Source of the DNA: Flavobacteriales bacterium UBA5869
Lineage (GTDB): Bacteria; Bacteroidota; Bacteroidia; Flavobacteriales_D; Crocinitomicaceae
Direction of reading: 5' to 3'
Length of the DNA stretch: 6,487 nt
Assembly: GCA_002432565.1 (NCBI GenBank)
Contig: DJFP01000183.1
Span: 4,635 to 11,121, forward strand
A program made the position numbers and the translations under genes. Numbering within the stretch: position 1 is the stretch's first letter; the number at the start of each line of letters is the position of its first letter. This document shows, piece after piece, positions 1 through 5,085 of the stretch. The notes under the pieces were generated by a model, which ran no database searches, had not been told where the DNA came from, and worked only from the letters and a program-made list of their open reading frames with translations.

Positions 1-188
1 CTCATCCGATTATCAATGATCCCAAATACGGGAATCGGCATCACAACCATTATTTTCAAAATGAGCTTGGAATCCATGAATTGTTCCTGCATGCCAGTAG
101 TTTGAAGTTTAAACATCCGTTTACAGGAGATCAAATCGCTTTGCAGGTACCGCTTCCTGATTTTTGGAGAACATTTTTAGAGCCTTAA
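1..188 (+). CDS. truC: TruC-like RluA-family tRNA pseudouridine synthase, C-terminal fragment
   Basis: This is the last 61 codons of a gene that enters from the left; the first complete codon begins at base 3 and TAA lies at 186-188. The readable protein starts HPIINDPKYG and continues through LFLHASSLKFKHPFTG to a short tail ending FLEP. These match the conserved C-terminal block of RluA-type pseudouridine synthases (HPI-GD-KYG, then LHA-L-F-HP-TG). The insertion between them, resembling N-F---FGLHRL, is closer to TruC, which makes pseudouridine 65 in tRNA, than to RluC or RluD. The catalytic Asp motif lies upstream of the window and cannot be checked. Family membership is strong; the TruC subtype is inferred. 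The gene runs toward a bidirectional hairpin 58 bases downstream and is convergent with the predicted minus-strand RNA. Confidence 0.85.
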   Translation, partial: HPIINDPKYGNRHHNHYFQNELGIHELFLHASSLKFKHPFTGDQIALQVPLPDFWRTFLEP

Positions 189-238
189 CTGCACACTTGT
201 TTTACTTGTCTCCAATAAGGATCGGTTGCATTTGAAGC

Positions 239-276
239 AAAAAAGAAAAAGCCCCGATATCGCTAACGAGGCTTTT
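239..276 (-). terminator. Intrinsic terminator, strongest on the minus strand, probably bidirectional
   Basis: Arms 247-256 (AAAAGCCCCG) and 267-276 (CGAGGCTTTT) enclose a 10-base loop. On the plus strand one position is a C/A mismatch. In minus-strand RNA the same position is a U-G pair, giving an unbroken 10-bp stem followed by UUUUUCUUUUUU. The stem therefore fits best as the end of a minus-strand transcript. It can also stop leftover transcription from truC, since a short TTTT run follows on +. Confidence 0.8.
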
Positions 277-298
277 CTACTACAACTTAACCTAACTA

Positions 299-314
299 AC
301 TCTTGCGTAAGAGT
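299..314 (-). other. Short tetraloop hairpin inside the predicted RNA
   Basis: A perfect 6-bp stem, ACTCTT (299-304) with AAGAGT (309-314), closes a 4-base loop. On the minus strand it is followed by about 20 unpaired bases before the terminator stem. Confidence 0.5.
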
Positions 315-319
315 ATCTT

Positions 320-360
320 AAAGACTTGCTATTTTGCGCTGTTTGAATAGCAAGCACTTT
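320..360 (-). other. Hairpin with 12-base loop inside the predicted RNA
   Basis: A perfect 9-bp stem, CTTGCTATT (325-333) with AATAGCAAG (346-354), is extended by AAAG/CTTT (320-323 with 357-360) across a small 1x2 internal loop. The loop on the minus strand contains CAAAC (345-341). That could pair with GUUUG at 496-492 to make a 5-bp pseudoknot, but this is weak and untested. Confidence 0.65.
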
Positions 361-391
361 CTATCTTTAGTATCGAATAGTGTCTTCCTGG

Positions 392-441
392 TGAATAGAC
401 TGGAAAATTAATTGTTGATCTAAATTTCCCAGTCATATTCA
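392..441 (-). other. Long hairpin inside the predicted RNA
   Basis: Arms 392-409 and 423-441 pair over 18 bp, interrupted only by a single bulged base at 435, with a 13-base loop (410-422). The arm core is GACTGG paired with CCAGTC, extended outward by TGAATA/TATTCA and inward by AAATT-type pairs. Position 404/428 is A/C on the plus strand but U-G in minus-strand RNA. Confidence 0.75.
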
Positions 442-506
442 ATTTTTTAAAAGTCATCTAATACTTGCCAGACACGCTCCTGTTTCCTTGACAAACGCTG
501 TGCCTA

Positions 507-522
507 AATCAGTTTTCCGACT
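507..522 (-). other. 5'-proximal AAAA-loop hairpin inside the predicted RNA
   Basis: In minus-strand RNA AGUCGG pairs with CUGAUU around an AAAA loop, with two G-U pairs. On the plus strand those two positions are A/C mismatches, so the structure supports minus-strand transcription. At 6 bp it could still be chance. Confidence 0.4.
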
Positions 523-543
523 CTTTTTGCGAATAGTGTTTGA

Positions 544-574
544 CAAAGGTAAATACTTTGTAAAGCCTGTGCAA
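544..574 (-). promoter_or_regulatory. Bacteroidota-type promoter for the minus-strand RNA
   Basis: Read on the minus strand, TTG (574-572) is followed by 20 bases and then TACCTTTG (551-544). This is an exact fit to the Bacteroidota housekeeping consensus TTG, about 19-21 bases, TAnnTTTG. Transcription would begin around 540-536 and run left toward the terminator at 239-276. A TAnnTTTG octamer alone is expected about once in a few kilobases, so the spacing to TTG and the matching terminator carry the weight. Confidence 0.6.
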
Positions 575-769
575 CCGTATAAATACTGAAAATGCAAATG
601 TGGTTTTCCGCAAGTAAAACGATTTTGCATAAAGGGTGAAGCGGTTAATAATTTAAAAATCAATAAAGTAGATTTGATCTGATGTTTTTTTTAAAGTGAT
701 TTTATTTAATAAATCATCAAGTTTGTGTCTGATTAATATAGATTCCTGTCGGTTATTTATAGTTCGTCC
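575..769. other. AT-rich non-coding stretch
   Basis: I see no protein gene or convincing terminator here. A lone TAGATTTG octamer on + (669-676) fits the -7 consensus, but the base triplet at the expected upstream distance is TTA rather than TTG. No gene starts within nearly 400 bases on that strand, so I do not call it a promoter. Confidence 0.5.
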
Positions 770-862
770 TCAGATTTGAACCTGAACCATGCTCATAGTA
801 GCTTCTAAAGACTCGTTGATTTTTAACTTTTTCATCTCCTTTGTAAGTGACAAAATCTTCAT
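770..862 (-). CDS. Possible 30-residue small protein behind the divergent MraZ-type array
   Basis: An ATG at 862 opens 30 codons ending in TGA at 770-772. The peptide begins MKILSLTKEMKKLKINE and ends MVQVQI, with a basic N-terminal half and no transmembrane segment or Cys. A second in-frame ATG at 835 would give 21 residues and is immediately preceded by AAGGAG, too close to act as a ribosome binding site. The case for it is position: it begins 40 bases after an inverted copy of the mraZ operator core, where mraZ itself begins 35 bases after its own copy. I recognise no family. The leader faintly resembles Bacteroidota peptide precursors but lacks any core or modification gene nearby. It could equally be non-coding sequence within a short transcript. 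Confidence 0.3.
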   Translation of the reverse strand: MKILSLTKEMKKLKINESLEATMSMVQVQI

Positions 863-871
863 GCTATAAAA

Positions 872-919
872 TCACTATTTTTCCACAATTTTACATTCTC
901 TACCACTTTTTACCACCAA
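872..919 (-). promoter_or_regulatory. Left-facing array of MraZ-type GTGG boxes
   Basis: On the minus strand, boxes start at 916 (GTGGT), 906 (GTGGT), 896 (degenerate ATGTA), 886 (GTGGA) and 875 (GTGAT, one base out of phase), so the period is 10 bp. MraZ proteins are known to bind tandem TGGG/GTGG-like boxes with about 10-bp spacing in front of mraZ. The array points away from mraZ toward the small ORF at 862. I find no clear TAnnTTTG element upstream of it on this strand. Confidence 0.6.
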
Positions 920-1036
920 TACTTAAGATCTTGAAAATTCAGTAAAAACAATGCTTTTGTAAAAATTGTTGTAACCTTGTATGGGTTGATTACGTTAGAA
1001 GTTATCAACAAAGTGTAATTTGGTGGTAAAAAGTGG
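903..1036. repeat. Perfect 17-bp inverted repeat flanking a 100-bp spacer
   Basis: TTGGTGGTAAAAAGTGG occurs on + at 1020-1036 and on - at 919-903. Identity stops sharply outside the 17 bases. Each copy contains two GTGG boxes one helical turn apart, so the repeat is best read as two divergent operator cores rather than as a transposon end or hairpin. Confidence 0.9.
969..998 (+). promoter_or_regulatory. Candidate mraZ/dcw operon promoter
   Basis: TTG (969-971) is followed by 19 bases and TACGTTAG (991-998), one mismatch from TAnnTTTG. Transcription would start near 1004, just ahead of the MraZ boxes at 1013-1037, a position suited to repression. TAATTTG at 1016-1022 is another partial -7 match but has no TTG at the right distance. 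Confidence 0.35.
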
Positions 1037-1037
1037 G
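1013..1037 (+). promoter_or_regulatory. MraZ operator upstream of mraZ
   Basis: GTGTA (1013), GTGGT (1023) and GTGGG (1033) repeat with an exact 10-bp period, 35 bases before the mraZ start codon. Tandem GTGG/TGGG boxes one helical turn apart are the known MraZ binding pattern, and MraZ represses its own operon in E. coli. Autoregulation of this dcw cluster is inferred from that. Confidence 0.75.
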
Positions 1038-1071
1038 TGATTCTCCCTAATTTTACCCATTATTAATAGCT

Positions 1072-1533
1072 ATGGCTGGACTTGTCGGAGAATTTGAGGT
1101 GAAGCTGGACGGAAAAGGAAGATTTCTTTTCCCTGCCGGTTTGCGCAAACAACTCTCTCCGGAAGCTCAGGAACAATTCATGTTGAATAAAGGCTTTGAA
1201 GAATGTTTGACTCTCTATCCCATGAACGAATGGGAAAAGTTGTCGGTAAAACTGTCAAAGCTGAATTTGTTTAAGCCACAGAACCGTATGTTCTACCGTT
1301 TGTTCCATCAGGGGGCAAAACAAATCGCGCTGGATAATGCCGGGCGTGTTTTGATTCCGGTAATGCTCATGGAACGTGTTGGTTTGGATAAAGATGTGAT
1401 GCTGATTGCATACAACGACCGAATTGAGATCTGGGACAAGTCCAAATACTTCGAGTTGATCGATGGGAACATGGCTGATTTTGCTGATTTGGCAGATGAA
1501 GTAATGGGTGATTTGGGGAATGATGACGAATGA
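1072..1533 (+). CDS. mraZ: Transcriptional regulator MraZ
   Basis: MraZ is a ring-forming DNA-binding protein with two tandem SpoVT-AbrB-like halves, encoded first in dcw clusters and known to bind boxes in its own promoter. Both hallmark DxxxR motifs are present: D13-GKG-R17 within GEFEVKLDGKGRFLFP, and D88-NAG-R92 within IALDNAGRVLIP. At 153 residues the length is normal, and the C-terminus is acidic (GDLGNDDE). The ATG at 1072 gives the expected N-terminus, with the first DxxxR near residue 13. No Shine-Dalgarno precedes it, as is usual in Bacteroidota. The upstream 10-bp-period box array at 1013-1037 is the obvious autoregulatory target, and a second inverted array at 872-919 may be another target. 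The 3' end overlaps rsmH. Confidence 0.97.
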   Translation: MAGLVGEFEVKLDGKGRFLFPAGLRKQLSPEAQEQFMLNKGFEECLTLYPMNEWEKLSVKLSKLNLFKPQNRMFYRLFHQGAKQIALDNAGRVLIPVMLMERVGLDKDVMLIAYNDRIEIWDKSKYFELIDGNMADFADLADEVMGDLGNDDE

Positions 1534-2449
1534 TGATGCGACATACCACGTGCCTGTCATGTTGCAGGAGTGTCTGGATGGATTGAATATCAATCCGGAC
1601 GGGATTTACGTTGATGTTACCTTTGGTGGTGGTGGTCACTCCCGTGCAATTTTCAAAAAACTTTCTTCAAAAGGCAGGCTGATTGTTTTTGATCAGGATC
1701 CGGATGCGCGTGCAAATGCATGGGAAGCTCCGAATTTCCATTTTGTAGCGGCCAATTTTGCTTTTCTAAAAAATCACTTACGAGTTTTGGGTATTCCGGC
1801 TGTTGATGGAATTCTTGCTGATTTGGGGGTTTCCTCTCATCAGTTTGATGATGCGAAGCGCGGTTTTTCCATTCGTTCCAATGAAGCGTTGGACATGCGT
1901 ATGAACCAGGCCGGTGATTTTACAGCTGCGAAAATTGTCCAGACTTACGATGAAGAACAGTTGGCTGCAATTTTTAGAAAATACGGCGAATTGGATCATC
2001 CTTTCAAGACAGCTGTCGAGTTGGTGAAAGCACGGAATAAATCGAAAATAAAGACCACCGGTGAGTTGATGGAGGCTTTAATGCCTGTTGCTCCGAAGTT
2101 TAAGGATCATAAATTCTTTGCGCAGGTGTTCCAGGCGCTTCGTATAGAGGTGAACCAGGAAATGGATGTGCTGGAGAAGTTTCTGCTTCAGACAGCTGAG
2201 GTGTTAAAACCGGAGGCTCGTTTGGTGGTGATGTCTTATCATTCCCTGGAAGACCGTTTGGTGAAAAACCTGATGAAACGCGGGAACCTGGACGGTTCGA
2301 TTGAAAAGGATTTTTTCGGGAAAGTGCTGAAGCCTTTTGAAGAGGTAAATCGAAAACCGATTCTTCCGAGTGAAGAAGAGATTCAGCGGAATACACGTGC
2401 GCGTAGTGCGAAGTTGAGAATAGCTAAAAGAGTGACGGATGGAAAATGA
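1520..2449 (+). CDS. rsmH: 16S rRNA (cytosine(1402)-N(4))-methyltransferase RsmH
   Basis: RsmH (MraW) uses S-adenosylmethionine to methylate N4 of C1402 in the decoding centre of 16S rRNA. The protein opens YHVPVMLQECLDGLNI. It then shows the SAM-binding motif VDVTFGGGGHS (about residues 31-41), FDQDPDA (57-63), ADLGVSSHQFD (100-110), the DMRM signature (125-128), FQALRIEVNQE (204-214), SYHSLEDR (239-246) and the C-terminal NTRARSAKLRIA block. Length is about 309 residues, normal for the family. I chose ATG 1520, overlapping mraZ by 14 bases. ATG 1523 is equally possible, and an in-frame GTG at 1508 would add four residues that do not fit the family N-terminus. The gene overlaps the next by 11 bases. 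Confidence 0.97.
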   Translation: MMTNDDATYHVPVMLQECLDGLNINPDGIYVDVTFGGGGHSRAIFKKLSSKGRLIVFDQDPDARANAWEAPNFHFVAANFAFLKNHLRVLGIPAVDGILADLGVSSHQFDDAKRGFSIRSNEALDMRMNQAGDFTAAKIVQTYDEEQLAAIFRKYGELDHPFKTAVELVKARNKSKIKTTGELMEALMPVAPKFKDHKFFAQVFQALRIEVNQEMDVLEKFLLQTAEVLKPEARLVVMSYHSLEDRLVKNLMKRGNLDGSIEKDFFGKVLKPFEEVNRKPILPSEEEIQRNTRARSAKLRIAKRVTDGK

Positions 2450-2990
2450 GTACAGAGAACGGGAGGGTGTAAATCCGATGGATGCTGTATGTGGTAAGGC
2501 TCCCAGAGAAAAGTATTCGACGGATATCCCCGTAAATGAAAAGTCGGGTAAGAAGCCTTCAAAGAAGGCCGCTACTGCCAGCGAAAAAACGAATGCGAAA
2601 ACGAATACCTATACAGATAAAAAGGCAGATACAAAAGCGAAGCCGGCTGGAAGTGCGAAACCAAAGCGTCAGAACTTGTTGATCCAGGTTTTGAACGGGG
2701 AAATTTTAACCCGGGATTTTGTGTTGAATAACCTGACGTTCATCTTCTTCATTTTGTTCCTGCTGATGCTGATGGTGGCAAAAGGCTATTACGGAAAACA
2801 GTTGCAAAAGGATATTACGGATTTGCAGGCGGACGTGGATGCGCAGACTGCTGAATATATTGAGAACAAGGCGCGTTTAGAAGAGTCGACTTCCCGTTAC
2901 CGCCTGGTTCAGGCATTGGAGAAGCGCGGATTGAAAGAGACGGTCAATCCGGTGAAGGTGATACGATTAAAGCGAAAAGACAATGAGTGA
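2439..2990 (+). CDS. ftsL: FtsL-like division protein, single-pass membrane
   Basis: The gene lies between rsmH and ftsI, the standard ftsL position. The 183-residue protein has FtsL architecture. A long hydrophilic, presumably cytoplasmic N-terminus is rich in Lys, Ala and Thr (about residues 30-78). One transmembrane helix follows at about 99-115 (LTFIFFILFLLMLMVA). After it comes a heptad-like stretch rich in Gln, Asp and Glu (about 117-155) and a short tail containing NPVKVIRL. FtsL proteins pair with FtsB/DivIC through such coiled coils and help activate septal synthesis by FtsW and FtsI. Sequence identity to proteobacterial FtsL is not visible, so the call rests on position and topology. 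The start at 2439 overlaps rsmH by 11 bases; a downstream ATG at 2478 would shorten it by 13 residues. It overlaps ftsI by 8 bases. Confidence 0.85.
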   Translation: MENEYREREGVNPMDAVCGKAPREKYSTDIPVNEKSGKKPSKKAATASEKTNAKTNTYTDKKADTKAKPAGSAKPKRQNLLIQVLNGEILTRDFVLNNLTFIFFILFLLMLMVAKGYYGKQLQKDITDLQADVDAQTAEYIENKARLEESTSRYRLVQALEKRGLKETVNPVKVIRLKRKDNE

Positions 2991-5085
2991 TAAAAAAGAC
3001 TTGATGTGGCGGGCTTACCTGGTTTACATAGGTTTTTTCATTGCCTTGATTGTTGTGATTGTGAAAACAATCATGATACAGTCTGAAGGCAGTGCTTCAT
3101 TGTTTACGGCAACAAAAGAGAAGATCCCAACAAGAGCGGTGAAAAAATATCCGCGGCGGGGGGAGGTTCTTGATAGAAATTATACACCGCTGATTACGTC
3201 GGTGTCGTTCTTTGACATACACATGGATCCTACTGTTGTGGATCAGGAGATTTTTGACAAGGAGATCGGTGCTTTGTGTGAGGGGTTAAGTAAGGTTTTT
3301 CCTGAAACTTCCGCGCGTGATTTTGAAAATTACATCCGTAAGGGACGGGCGAGGGGGAGAAGGTATATTACTATTAAACTGAAAGCTACCAACGAGCAAA
3401 GGCACCTTCTGGAAAAACTTCCGATTTTCAATTTGGGAAGGAATAAAGGCGGATTGATCGACACGGATGAAACGATTTTGAGAAAGCGCCCGCATGGTGA
3501 GATTCTGAAAAGAACATTGGGTTATTATCAGAACAACGGGAATTCGAAAGAGTTGCGTGTTGGTATTGAAGGTGCTTTCAATGAGATCCTTGCAGGTGAG
3601 CCGGGTGAAGAAGTTGAACAGCGCATTTCTTCCGGCTGGAAAAAAACCGGGAAAATGATCCGCGAGCCTATTGAAGGAGCAGACCTGATTACTTCCATTG
3701 ATATGGAAATCCAGGAGGTAGCACACTCGGAATTGTACCGCCAGTTGAAAAACCAGGGCGCAAAAAGTGGTTGCGTGATCGTAATGGATGTGAAGACCGG
3801 TTTTGTACGTGCGGTTTCAAACCTTCAAATGGCTTCCGACGGAGAATATTACGAGTTGTACAACCATGCAATAGGTACCAAGGAAGTTCCTGGTTCAACA
3901 TTTAAGCTGGCTTCATTAATGGCTGCTTTGGAAGATCAGAAGATCACGCTCGATGATACGGTAAATGCGGTTGGTGAATACCAATTCTATGATTTGAAAC
4001 TAACGGATTCTAATCCTTACGGATACGGTCGTATCACTGTTCGCAGGGCTTTTGAATTGTCTTCCAATGTGATTGCGCGAGTGATTAACAATGCTTACCG
4101 CAGAGAGCCGCAAGTGTTCATCGATCGTTTACGAACCTTCGGGATAGGAGATTCATTGGGAATTGATTTGCAGGGTGAGCCCAGGCCAACCTTGTATTCG
4201 CCGGGAACTAAGCAATGGTCGGGAATTTCGCTTCCGTGGATGTCGATCGGCTATGAAGTTCAGCAGACACCTTTGCAAACACTGGCTTTCTACAATGCCG
4301 TTGCGAATAACGGAACATTGGTTCGTCCGCAATTTGTAGAGCATATTCGACGTGGTCAGCGCATTGTGAAATCCTATAAACCTATCGTTCTTCGTCCGAA
4401 GATTTGTTCGGATAAAACATTGCGTTTGATGCAGGAATGTTTGAAGGGAGTTGTGAAACGTGGAACGGGAAGTGCTTTGAAGTCGGCCTTATTTGATATT
4501 GCCGGGAAAACGGGAACGGCTGTGGTACAAAATGCCGATGGTCGTTACGGAGAAGAGGGAAACAAAACTTACCAGGCTTCTTTCGTGGGATATTTTCCGG
4601 CAGATGAACCGCTTTACTCGTGTATCGTAGTTGTTGCTGCGCCTTCTAAAGATATTTATGGAGCAACGGTTTCGGGAACAGTATTCTCTGCTATTGCGAA
4701 TAAAGTTTACTCCAATTCTTTGAATTACCACAAAGCAATCAACGAAGAGAAAGAACGTATCAAAGATGCTCCACTGATTAAGGATGGAAATATCAATGAC
4801 TTGTTAGTGGTTTTAAAGCGCTTGCATTTGCCTTATCAAATGGATGCTTACAGCGAATGGTCGCGGGTGCGCGTTTCGGAATCGCACATTTCGATTGTTC
4901 CCCGAAAAATTTCTTCAACAACAGTTCCAAGTGTTACAGGATTAACAGCTAAAGATGCGGTTTACCTGATTGAACGCCTGGGAATGCATGTGTATATACG
5001 CGGAAGCGGAAAAGTAGTAAAACAAACAATCCCTGCGGGATCGCCAGCGGTGGCCGGAGGGTTAATGGAATTAATATTGGAATGA
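2983..5085 (+). CDS. ftsI: Septal peptidoglycan transpeptidase FtsI/PBP3 with C-terminal PASTA-like domain
   Basis: This is a class B penicillin-binding protein that crosslinks peptidoglycan at the division site together with FtsW. One N-terminal transmembrane helix lies at about 11-30. The pedestal domain begins with RGEVLDRN (59-66). The transpeptidase domain carries all three active-site motifs: S305-TF-K308 (acylated Ser), S360-S-N362, and K509-T-G-T512. From about residue 645 to the end is a PASTA-like module (VPSVTGLTAKDAVYLIERLG, then TIPAGSPAVAGG), common in Bacteroidota and Gram-positive versions but absent from E. coli FtsI. At 700 residues it is longer than E. coli FtsI (588), mostly because of this module. 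The ATG at 2983 overlaps ftsL by 8 bases, and the stop shares ATGA with murE. Paralogous class B PBPs exist, but the neighbourhood supports FtsI. Confidence 0.96.
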   Translation: MSDKKDLMWRAYLVYIGFFIALIVVIVKTIMIQSEGSASLFTATKEKIPTRAVKKYPRRGEVLDRNYTPLITSVSFFDIHMDPTVVDQEIFDKEIGALCEGLSKVFPETSARDFENYIRKGRARGRRYITIKLKATNEQRHLLEKLPIFNLGRNKGGLIDTDETILRKRPHGEILKRTLGYYQNNGNSKELRVGIEGAFNEILAGEPGEEVEQRISSGWKKTGKMIREPIEGADLITSIDMEIQEVAHSELYRQLKNQGAKSGCVIVMDVKTGFVRAVSNLQMASDGEYYELYNHAIGTKEVPGSTFKLASLMAALEDQKITLDDTVNAVGEYQFYDLKLTDSNPYGYGRITVRRAFELSSNVIARVINNAYRREPQVFIDRLRTFGIGDSLGIDLQGEPRPTLYSPGTKQWSGISLPWMSIGYEVQQTPLQTLAFYNAVANNGTLVRPQFVEHIRRGQRIVKSYKPIVLRPKICSDKTLRLMQECLKGVVKRGTGSALKSALFDIAGKTGTAVVQNADGRYGEEGNKTYQASFVGYFPADEPLYSCIVVVAAPSKDIYGATVSGTVFSAIANKVYSNSLNYHKAINEEKERIKDAPLIKDGNINDLLVVLKRLHLPYQMDAYSEWSRVRVSESHISIVPRKISSTTVPSVTGLTAKDAVYLIERLGMHVYIRGSGKVVKQTIPAGSPAVAGGLMELILE

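Larger units (their letters stand above)
240..538 (-). ncRNA. Predicted structured non-coding RNA of about 300 nt, family unknown
   Basis: The call rests on three signals: a TTG-N20-TACCTTTG promoter just upstream (544-574), an intrinsic terminator with a long U-tract at the other end, and dense hairpins between. In minus-strand order these are a 6-bp stem with AAAA loop (507-522), an 18-bp stem with one bulge (392-441), a 9+4-bp stem (320-360), a 6-bp stem with tetraloop (299-314), then a single-stranded stretch and the terminator. An outer GUGUC/GACAC pairing (471-475 with 380-384) may close the 18-bp hairpin. The 507-522 stem, the 392-441 stem and the terminator all need G-U pairs that exist only in minus-strand RNA. 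There is no tmRNA CCA end, no RNase P core and no SRP loop motif. A 6S-like RNA is conceivable by size but unproven. The 5' end is inferred from the promoter and the 3' end from the terminator. Confidence 0.6.
374..539. repeat. 10-bp direct repeat CGAATAGTGT
   Basis: Identical copies lie at 374-383 and 530-539. On the minus strand the second copy sits at or next to the predicted RNA 5' end, and the first lies just 3' of the long hairpin. The shorter core GAATAG also occurs at 345-350 and 393-398. No function is evident. Confidence 0.5.

Noticed and set aside
454..663. 69-codon ORF on the minus strand
   Set aside because: It spans the predicted minus-strand promoter at 544-574, resembles no family I know, and has a composition typical of a chance ORF in AT-rich DNA.
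669..676. TAGATTTG on the plus strand as a promoter -7 element
   Set aside because: The expected upstream TTG is TTA, and no plus-strand gene follows for almost 400 bases.
770..862. Small ORF as a modified-peptide (RiPP) precursor
   Set aside because: The MK-rich start is only loosely reminiscent of such leaders. There is no Cys- or Ser/Thr-rich core and no modification or export gene in the window.
879..1010. Two near matches to the DnaA box TTATCCACA (TTTTCCACA at 879-887 and TTATCAACA at 1002-1010)
   Set aside because: Each has one mismatch, there are only two, and no origin genes or AT-rich unwinding cluster accompany them. Chance in AT-rich DNA is sufficient.
903..1036. 17-bp inverted repeat as insertion-sequence ends or a CRISPR-like repeat
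   Set aside because: The 100-bp spacer holds no transposase and there are no target duplications or further copies. The 10-bp GTG periodicity explains it better as paired operators.
1508..1519. GTG at 1508 as the rsmH start
   Set aside because: It adds four residues (MIWG) not expected in the family, while ATG-ATG at 1520-1525 gives the usual short N-terminus before YHVPVML.
1255..1639. Overlapping minus-strand ORFs opposite mraZ and rsmH, and others opposite ftsI and murE
   Set aside because: They lie antisense to well-conserved coding regions, show no family motifs and behave as frame shadows.
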